Positions 5,885 to 11,430 of a stretch of 11,430 nt of DNA are shown piece after piece. This DNA comes from Candidatus Hydrogenedentota bacterium. Its GTDB lineage: Bacteria; Spirochaetota; Leptospiria; Turneriellales; J094. The stretch's first letter is position 1. Each line of letters begins with the position of its first letter. The position numbers and the translations under genes were made by a program. The notes beneath the pieces were generated by a model that was given only the letters and a program-made list of their open reading frames with translations, searched no databases and had not been told where the DNA came from. The stretch is taken from assembly GCA_003695005.1 (NCBI GenBank), contig RFJE01000029.1, positions 1 through 11,430 of the forward strand, in the 5' to 3' direction.

Positions 5885-6512
5885 TTGCTTCTCTTTGTAC
5901 GCCTGATTTCTCTTGTTTTAAGAAGACAATTTTTACCACTGATAAAGGATGCCCTTTGCTAGTGTGATAGTTTTTATCTTTAGATGGAACTTCGTCCCAG
6001 CCCGATCTGGAATAAGAATCTGCAAAGATGGTATACAGAGTTGCTTTGCCATATTCATTTTGAAAAGGTAATTTCCATAGCCAATTCGGTGCCGGTGCAA
6101 GAGTGACTCGAATGGAATTGCGAAAGGATATTTGAATTTTATCCGGATTAAAGCGGTATGTGATTTTTTTATTTTTTTTAGAGAGAATTTCTTTGCGATA
6201 TGTAAGAATTTCAATGGATTTTATATTTTTTGTGAAAGCTGTTTTTTCAAACCAAATTCCATCTTTCTTATGGCGGAAAGTAAATTGAATGGGTAAAGAT
6301 ACCCGACCTTTTAATTTTTTGCCCGATCCAAGCTGTACTTCTGCCGGGAAGAAAGCATGCTTGCTTTCTTTTTTCTTTTTTTTCTTTGTTATATTTTTAT
6401 TGCTTTGGCTTACACCTTCCACATAAGGCTCTTTTGGCAAGTTCGGGGTTACGGGATAGCTGATAGCAAATACAGGAAAAACAATGCTAAAAAAGAAAAT
6501 TTGTTTTACCAT
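5838..6512 (-). CDS. Exported protein of unknown function, Lys-rich linker
   Basis: I do not recognise a family. The chosen ATG at 6512 gives 224 residues with a clean signal peptide (MVKQIFFFSIVFPVFAISYP), probably cut near residues 17-18. The frame also opens at ATG 6602, but that adds 30 residues ahead of the signal peptide, overlaps the upstream lipoprotein gene and lacks a ribosome binding site. After the signal comes a low-complexity linker with six consecutive Lys (about residues 43-48), then a predicted beta-rich domain (about 55-195) with a V-Q-L-G-S-G-K-K-L-K-G start. The C-terminal tail is polar (S-E-T-S-Q-T-N-S). It lies 62 bases after the repeat lipoprotein gene and overlaps the sirtuin gene, so it is probably co-transcribed with both. 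Only a periplasmic or surface location can be proposed. Confidence 0.7.
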   Translation of the reverse strand: MVKQIFFFSIVFPVFAISYPVTPNLPKEPYVEGVSQSNKNITKKKKKKESKHAFFPAEVQLGSGKKLKGRVSLPIQFTFRHKKDGIWFEKTAFTKNIKSIEILTYRKEILSKKNKKITYRFNPDKIQISFRNSIRVTLAPAPNWLWKLPFQNEYGKATLYTIFADSYSRSGWDEVPSKDKNYHTSKGHPLSVVKIVFLKQEKSGVQREANVDSETSQTNSAASR

Positions 6513-6574
6513 TACCGAGCTTATGCGCCAACATCTGGTTGGCAAAAGTCTGTGCACTAGTTGACACACAAACT

Positions 6575-9496
6575 CTACCAACCCTGACCAATGGTTGTGC
6601 ATGGTGTATAAAAATCAGGACCTGTTGGATCATCTTTTACCCCATCAGAATTATAGTCATTTACATGGTCGGTACAACCTACAATTACAATAGCATCTGC
6701 AATATTTGAATTATTGATGAGTGTAATTAAGTTGGTAGCACTGTTGGCGTCATTCATTAAAGTTGCAATATGAATGACACCAATTCCTGGGAAGTTAACA
6801 TCTGGATTTGGTAGCGTATATAGTACACCACCGTTTGGTGGAATATCTGGCAAAATCATGCGTACAAAGGCTTCTCTTTTCGAAAGCGTTGGCGAAGAGC
6901 AATTTTCATTATAGCAAAGCGGACTATTTGTTTGTGAAAGCAGCTGTCCAGTTCTTTGCCCCGAAGCTACGGAATTTAAATCTCGGATAAGCATGTTCAT
7001 GTTAGCCGAACCGACTCCTTGCGATACCCCCGAAATTGGCGCTAGAAGCTGCGCCACTAATTGGTGATCGGCCGACGGGTTCGTTGTTGTGGTTCCCGTA
7101 GCAGGACTTAATGTGTTTACTAACTCTCCAAGAATATCGCCATACGTCTGTGCAGGATTACTATGAATCGTAGTATCGCTGGCTAAATCATAAGGGGATG
7201 TCATCATATTGACCATGTCGGTTACACTTACAGTGGGTTCTGCTAAAATGGCATTTACAAGCCCCACGAGATTCGATGAATTTGTTGTTCCCGCAGTCGT
7301 ATTGCTTCCTAAAATAAGATAGCCAAGCAAGTTTCCATCAATCCCGTTAATGAGCTGTGCCATCGATGCCATGCTCGGGTCGTTGACATACTCTATCATA
7401 TTTACTAATTTACCCATCCCTGTAGAAGTACCACGAGTGGCAGCATCGTTCGGGGTAGTATTCCACGCATTTGGCTCCACAGAAACATTATTAATGATAG
7501 TAGCAATCCTTGCTGTTCCTGTGGTGGTTCCATTGCCAATATCAATTTGGTTTATAAGAGCAGCCATATTACTAATGGTAGAAACATTATCAATGACAAA
7601 CTCTAAATCCGTAATATCCGAGACATTGTCAATCACAGATACCATTTTTTTGCCGGCTGCATTAAAATCATCCCTTGTGCCATCGGCTGTATTACAATCC
7701 GTATTATTGGTAGATCCATCTGCTGCTTGCGAAACACAAGCCACTTCATTTACAAGGGTGGCAAGATTGGTCGCTCTTGTATTCCCTGCTTCATCCACAA
7801 GCTGTACCATTTTATTTGAATCCGCCACATTATCTAACACATAAGCAAGCGTCCGAACCGCGGTATCTTTTGGCGCAGCACTTGTAGGACTATTGACCTT
7901 AAACGTAACATTTAAAAGGGGGGGATAATTGGCATCGGTAAAGGCACACCACCCTGCGGCTGGCGCTGCAGAACTCCGTGCTGTACTATCATAATACGTA
8001 GTTTCATTACCCTGCCAATTGGTAATATCGTTAATTAAGTCGGCAAGTTTTGTAGAATTGGCAATCGAAAGAAAATTAATAATATTGGAAAGCTTTGCAG
8101 AATCTAATGTATTCGTACCACAAGTTGTACTTAATGCATCAATTAAATCCGCCATTCTATAAAGTTTATGATTCGTAGAACTCGTATAGGTAATTCCATT
8201 GATAATGGCAGTAAGCTTTTTTCCCGCTGCTTGTAAATCATCCCGACTTCCATCTGCCGTTGCATCTGAACAAGTTAAGCCACTATTATTATTACCCCCA
8301 TCCGATGCTTGCGAAATGCAGGACACATCGTTAATGACAGGTGCAAGCTTACTCATGTCTGCATTTTCCATTAAATAGACTAACTTTTCAATTTTATCGG
8401 TATTGTCCACTGTGTAAGCAAGAGTAATCATAGCACTATCTTGCGGTGCCGTTGGTGATGCTGTATAAGAGCTTAATGTACCTGGATTTAAACTATCAAT
8501 TAACGAAACTACTGTTGGAACCGTGGTCGTTGAAATCTGGCTTAATAAATCGACCATTTTGCTCATATCGGCAATGGTGTTAATCATAGTATAAAGTTTG
8601 TAAATCCATGCATTTTCTTGTGTACTTTGTGGCGTCATTCCGGTTGGCCCTTGGATCACCGGCACCATTTTATCACGCAAATATGCTTGTTGAGTAGCAT
8701 CTTCCGAAGTAGAACGAGAAGTTCTTTTACCATTAATCATGGCATAGAGTTTATTGGCATCTTGTACATTTTGCATAATTTTTACAAGACGATAATTTTC
8801 AGCAAGCTCGTTTCCTGCTGCAATGTCCGTAGCTGCAATAGGGGGAAGCGATAAACCTGTATCTAACTGATCAATAAAGAAAACAACATCCCTTTCATCA
8901 ATCACGCCGTTAATTAAAGCTGTCATTTTAGACACATCATTTAAATACACGGTTAAAAAAGCGAGCTTTTCAATGTAGCGATCACAATCTGGCTCATCCG
9001 CAGGATTCATGGTTGGACCACAAAACTTTGCTGCGGGATCAATACTCACTCGATTTACAAGTCGAATGATTTTTTCTACATCCTGTGTTCCGGTTAGTAA
9101 ATCCGCTGCCACTTTTAAATAGTGATAGTCAGAGGTATAACAACCGACATGAGTCGTATTAAAACGAATGGGATCGGCTTTGCCGCAGCCAAGCCGCTTA
9201 ATGGCATACATAAGTTGTAATGTTGAAGATGCACCAATTCCTTGCACAAGGCGAATCATTTTATCAATGGAAACTTTATCTACCATATAGAGCAAGTCAT
9301 TCACTGGCAAACCTGGATTGTTTGGATCTTCAGGTGAGTTTAAAAGCTTTTGCATTTCATCTGGCCCGACTTCACGGATAAAACGACCAATAATACTATC
9401 ATCCTTTTTTTGTAATTTTGGTGGATCGGCTTTTCCTAAACAAGCAATATGCAAAATGGTAAAAAGAAGAAATATGTTCCGCAATAAAAACTTCAT
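6575..9496 (-). CDS. Giant repeat-containing lipoprotein, alpha-solenoid-like
   Basis: From ATG 9496 the product has 973 residues. This start is preferred over ATG 9547 because it makes an ATGA overlap with the upstream stop and places a signal peptide first; H-I-A-C with Cys19 fits a relaxed spirochaete-type lipobox. By eye I count about thirty copies of a nine-residue core, [KRN]-[ML]-x-x-[LI]-[IV]-[ND]-x-[IV], as in K-M-T-A-L-I-N-G-V, at irregular spacing of some 18-40 residues, probably helix pairs of a solenoid. A module of about 85 residues is duplicated (near 8200-8452 and 7630-7880), each copy with two Cys and an A-D-G-[ST]-R-D-D acidic stretch. Near the C-terminus D-Y-N-S-D-G-V-K-D-D (6629-6658) resembles an EF-hand or dockerin-type calcium loop. 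No enzymatic motif is visible. It follows two barrel-protein genes and is likely a surface or periplasmic scaffold or adhesin. Confidence 0.85.
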   Translation of the reverse strand: MKFLLRNIFLLFTILHIACLGKADPPKLQKKDDSIIGRFIREVGPDEMQKLLNSPEDPNNPGLPVNDLLYMVDKVSIDKMIRLVQGIGASSTLQLMYAIKRLGCGKADPIRFNTTHVGCYTSDYHYLKVAADLLTGTQDVEKIIRLVNRVSIDPAAKFCGPTMNPADEPDCDRYIEKLAFLTVYLNDVSKMTALINGVIDERDVVFFIDQLDTGLSLPPIAATDIAAGNELAENYRLVKIMQNVQDANKLYAMINGKRTSRSTSEDATQQAYLRDKMVPVIQGPTGMTPQSTQENAWIYKLYTMINTIADMSKMVDLLSQISTTTVPTVVSLIDSLNPGTLSSYTASPTAPQDSAMITLAYTVDNTDKIEKLVYLMENADMSKLAPVINDVSCISQASDGGNNNSGLTCSDATADGSRDDLQAAGKKLTAIINGITYTSSTNHKLYRMADLIDALSTTCGTNTLDSAKLSNIINFLSIANSTKLADLINDITNWQGNETTYYDSTARSSAAPAAGWCAFTDANYPPLLNVTFKVNSPTSAAPKDTAVRTLAYVLDNVADSNKMVQLVDEAGNTRATNLATLVNEVACVSQAADGSTNNTDCNTADGTRDDFNAAGKKMVSVIDNVSDITDLEFVIDNVSTISNMAALINQIDIGNGTTTGTARIATIINNVSVEPNAWNTTPNDAATRGTSTGMGKLVNMIEYVNDPSMASMAQLINGIDGNLLGYLILGSNTTAGTTNSSNLVGLVNAILAEPTVSVTDMVNMMTSPYDLASDTTIHSNPAQTYGDILGELVNTLSPATGTTTTNPSADHQLVAQLLAPISGVSQGVGSANMNMLIRDLNSVASGQRTGQLLSQTNSPLCYNENCSSPTLSKREAFVRMILPDIPPNGGVLYTLPNPDVNFPGIGVIHIATLMNDANSATNLITLINNSNIADAIVIVGCTDHVNDYNSDGVKDDPTGPDFYTPCTTIGQGW
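7630..8452 (-). repeat. Internal duplication in the giant lipoprotein gene
   Basis: Two segments of about 250 bases, near 8200-8452 and 7630-7880, encode similar protein modules. Both begin P-[QK]-D-[ST]-A-[MV]-x-T-L-A-Y, continue through K-[LM]-V-x-L and V-[SA]-C-[IV]-S-Q-A-[SA]-D-G, then A-D-G-[ST]-R-D-D, and end A-A-G-K-K. Limits are approximate, judged from the translation. About 320 bases of non-duplicated repeat units lie between. Confidence 0.7.
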
Positions 9497-10443
9497 TTTA
9501 AACCTACCGTATACCCAAGTGTTACAAACATACCTGATTGATCCCACTGAACAGAACGAGAATATTCCGAGACGTCTTTTGTATAATTGGCATCGGGATT
9601 CGAACCACTACGGTATTCGCTCCAATTTCCACGTCGAACTAAATCTATACTAGAATTTTGTAGGTAATAACCACCACGAATATCTAAAAAGTGAGCTCCA
9701 TAAAGATGAATTTGTAGTCCCGCAGCAAAACCAAGGCGTAAGGCTAACTCATCAAAAAAGTTTTCTTGAATATTAGCTTCTAATTTCGAAGTATATGTAG
9801 GGCTACCGGATACAGTAAGATCACTTGTCTCAAAGGCAAGTTTGCGCTTACCCGATAAAAACACAAGACCAACTTCCATGCCAACATAAGGCTTAAAATT
9901 TGGATTGGAAATTCCTTTTTCATGGTAATAGTAAAAACTCATAAAGTTATCCAGTATAAAAAAATCATCCTGAATTTGGATTTTCCCTTGGTAAGAATAC
10001 TCGGATGGCCTGCCACTTGGTGGATTGGCAAGCGTATAGACAACCGGTCCTTCATAAGAATAAACTGGTCTTGTGAATGGCGGATACAGCAGCATGCCCC
10101 CGCCCATCCGAAAACCACGGAAAGAGTGCAAGGATTGAATTTTTTTAAGTAAAGGTGCTTGCTTAAAATTAATTCCAAACAAAGCTTCGATGGCTATAAA
10201 AGGCAGACCACCACCTTTTACCATGGAAATTCCACCTGGAATGGAACCGGAATAATTTGCATCTCCCTGAAATAAAACATCCTCTTCGATTGCTTTTTCT
10301 TTACTACGAACCCAATCCGCCGAATCTTGAAACAAGTGATACCCTACTCTTGTATTGAGCTCTATGCGATAAAACATGGACACTTCTTCTGCGTAAACAC
10401 TCGCAGAAAAAAATATTATAAGTATGATACCAATTCGTTTCAT
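9493..10443 (-). CDS. Predicted beta-barrel outer-membrane protein
   Basis: This 316-residue protein has a clear signal peptide, MKRIGIILIIFFSASVYA then E-E. The mature part alternates polar and hydrophobic or aromatic residues typical of barrel strands: F-I-A-I-E-A-L-F-G-I-N-F, Y-V-G-M-E-V-G-L-V-F, L-A-L-R-L-G-F-A-A-G-L-Q-I-H-L-Y, D-I-R-G-G-Y-Y-L-Q. The last strand, G-M-F-V-T-L-G-Y-T-V-G-L-K, is barrel-like but does not end on an aromatic residue. No named family is recognised. Its ATG overlaps the preceding gene's stop by one base (TAATG, with GGGATGG upstream), and its TGA overlaps the lipoprotein ATG by four bases. Coupled translation with an upstream barrel protein and a downstream lipoprotein suggests one envelope assembly. 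Porin, adhesin or partner of the lipoprotein remain equally possible. Confidence 0.75.
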   Translation of the reverse strand: MKRIGIILIIFFSASVYAEEVSMFYRIELNTRVGYHLFQDSADWVRSKEKAIEEDVLFQGDANYSGSIPGGISMVKGGGLPFIAIEALFGINFKQAPLLKKIQSLHSFRGFRMGGGMLLYPPFTRPVYSYEGPVVYTLANPPSGRPSEYSYQGKIQIQDDFFILDNFMSFYYYHEKGISNPNFKPYVGMEVGLVFLSGKRKLAFETSDLTVSGSPTYTSKLEANIQENFFDELALRLGFAAGLQIHLYGAHFLDIRGGYYLQNSSIDLVRRGNWSEYRSGSNPDANYTKDVSEYSRSVQWDQSGMFVTLGYTVGLK

Positions 10444-11430
10444 TAAAAGACCATCCCCACTTGCACAAAAAATCCTAATAATTCAAATTTGTTGTTTTCA
10501 TGAGATTGAAATCCTAATGCCGTAGTTGGAAACGTGGCTGCAATGGTATCTCCCATAATAGCAGCTCCTGTCCCATCCACATCACGGTCTAAATAAACCC
10601 AACCATAATTAAAACCAAGTTTGAAATCAAACTGAAAGCCTTTGTAAGACTTCCGAATGGCTCCATATAAGCGAAAAATAGGTCCTATATCATTGACAGC
10701 TAGAGATTCTGCGCTTCCTTCCATAATCCGATCACTATAATTTACATCGGGCTCATGAGCCTGATTAATGTTTAAGTCGGTTCTTTTTGCACTAAATTGG
10801 ATTTTCTGGCTAGCCGATAAAATCATCAGTCCTGCTGTTGTACCAATGCTCATTCTTCCCCATTTTGGACTGCGATAAAAAATATAGTCATACGAAATAG
10901 CTGGTGCAATTAGCCATACTTTTTCGTTCATGGTAATGGTTAAATCGTACTGCCCCTTTTGCGTAGAACGATCTACAAATCCCATTTTAGCAAGGGGACA
11001 TTGGTTTAAATCTGCCCCAGCTGCAGAACAGTCCTTATTTTCCGTCAACGTCATGGCTGTATTTACATCAATGGTTTTTAAGGGGACAAGACCTGCTGTT
11101 CCCAGCTCGAATTCTAACTGGTGATTGCCAAAAAGATAACCGAGATTTACATTGCCTGTTGGAAAAAAATACGTGGATGCTCGCTGAACTTTTTTTTCTG
11201 TTTCCATGGAAAACGAAGTATTAAAAATAATGAGTGGAATTTCAATAGGCTGCCCACCAAACATGCTTTCAATTTGGTTAAGCTTACTTAAAATATCCTC
11301 GCCTAATGTAAAATAATTTACATTTGTAGAAATTTTAAAATACCATTTTTGCGGATCTAAAATTTTTCGCTTGTGATAAAGTTCCGAGTAATCGCTTTTT
11401 ATTTTTTCGGACATGGTTTTTTTATTAACA
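10443..11430 (-). CDS. Predicted beta-barrel outer-membrane protein, 5' end probably cut
   Basis: From ATG 11414 there are 323 residues, but this is probably not the true start. That ATG has no ribosome binding site and the protein would begin M-S-E-K-I-K with no signal peptide. The frame stays open upstream through to the window edge (V-N-K-K-T before the Met), so the signal sequence most likely lies beyond 11430. The body has barrel-like strands (Y-F-K-I-S-T-N-V-N-Y-F, L-I-A-P-A-I-S-Y-D-Y-I-F-Y, F-Q-F-D-F-K-L-G-F-N-Y-G-W-V-Y-L). It ends F-F-V-Q-V-G-M-V-F, the terminal Phe expected for recognition by the BAM machinery. Two Cys about ten residues apart (C-S-A-A-G-A-D-L-N-Q-C) may form a disulfide in a loop. 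Its architecture parallels the next gene, suggesting a pair, though close similarity was not evident by eye. Confidence 0.7.
   Translation of the reverse strand, partial: VNKKTMSEKIKSDYSELYHKRKILDPQKWYFKISTNVNYFTLGEDILSKLNQIESMFGGQPIEIPLIIFNTSFSMETEKKVQRASTYFFPTGNVNLGYLFGNHQLEFELGTAGLVPLKTIDVNTAMTLTENKDCSAAGADLNQCPLAKMGFVDRSTQKGQYDLTITMNEKVWLIAPAISYDYIFYRSPKWGRMSIGTTAGLMILSASQKIQFSAKRTDLNINQAHEPDVNYSDRIMEGSAESLAVNDIGPIFRLYGAIRKSYKGFQFDFKLGFNYGWVYLDRDVDGTGAAIMGDTIAATFPTTALGFQSHENNKFELLGFFVQVGMVF

Noticed and set aside
6513..6602. Longer 254-residue start for the exported unknown
   Set aside because: It would put 30 residues ahead of a well-formed signal peptide, overlap the lipoprotein gene and lacks a ribosome binding site.
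7350..7844. Plus-strand open frame of 164 codons
   Set aside because: It is the antisense shadow of the repetitive lipoprotein gene; its composition mirrors the repeats.
9497..9547. Longer 990-residue start for the giant lipoprotein
   Set aside because: The extra 17 residues precede the signal peptide and lie inside the upstream barrel gene; the ATGA overlap start at 9496 is better.

Overview
This window most resembles a diderm, AT-rich bacterium, and a Leptospira-like spirochaete is my best guess (moderate to low confidence). The cues are an exported FecR-domain protein, lipoproteins with relaxed lipoboxes, unnamed outer-membrane proteins and a TonB receptor. No rRNA, tRNA or taxon-specific marker gene settles the point. 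Eleven genes are supported, all on the minus strand, so transcription runs from right to left. The genes at both window edges are, or probably are, cut.

Right block (11430 to 5075): a tightly packed run of two beta-barrel-like outer-membrane proteins (10443-11430, probably cut at its 5' end, and 9493-10443), a giant repeat lipoprotein of about 973 residues (6575-9496), a small exported protein (5838-6512) and a Sir2-family NAD-dependent enzyme (5075-5884). The first two junctions overlap as TAATG and ATGA, and the last two genes overlap by 47 bases, which suggests one transcription unit. The first three products look like a surface or envelope system. The lipoprotein carries about thirty copies of a short K-[ML]-x-x-[LI]-[IV]-[ND]-x-[IV] core, a large internal duplication and an EF-hand-like acidic loop near its C-terminus.

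Middle block (4972 to 2312): a small histidine-rich exported protein followed by a TonB-dependent receptor whose plug carries an HGHG motif. Together they suggest outer-membrane uptake of a transition metal or metal complex. The metal itself cannot be read from the sequence.

The 300-base gap at 2012-2311 holds no gene but is dense in structure: a 24-base direct repeat and three separate inverted repeats, one built like a bidirectional terminator with a folded loop. A degraded relative of one hairpin lies just after the Sir2 gene.

Left block (2011 to 1): an apparent four-gene operon with a good promoter and a strong ribosome binding site. It encodes an exported FecR-domain protein, a single-domain cupin, an LpoB-type lipoprotein and the start of a second lipoprotein that resembles the COG3014 partner often found beside LpoB. 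The last two point to peptidoglycan-synthase control at the outer membrane; the roles of the first two there are unknown.
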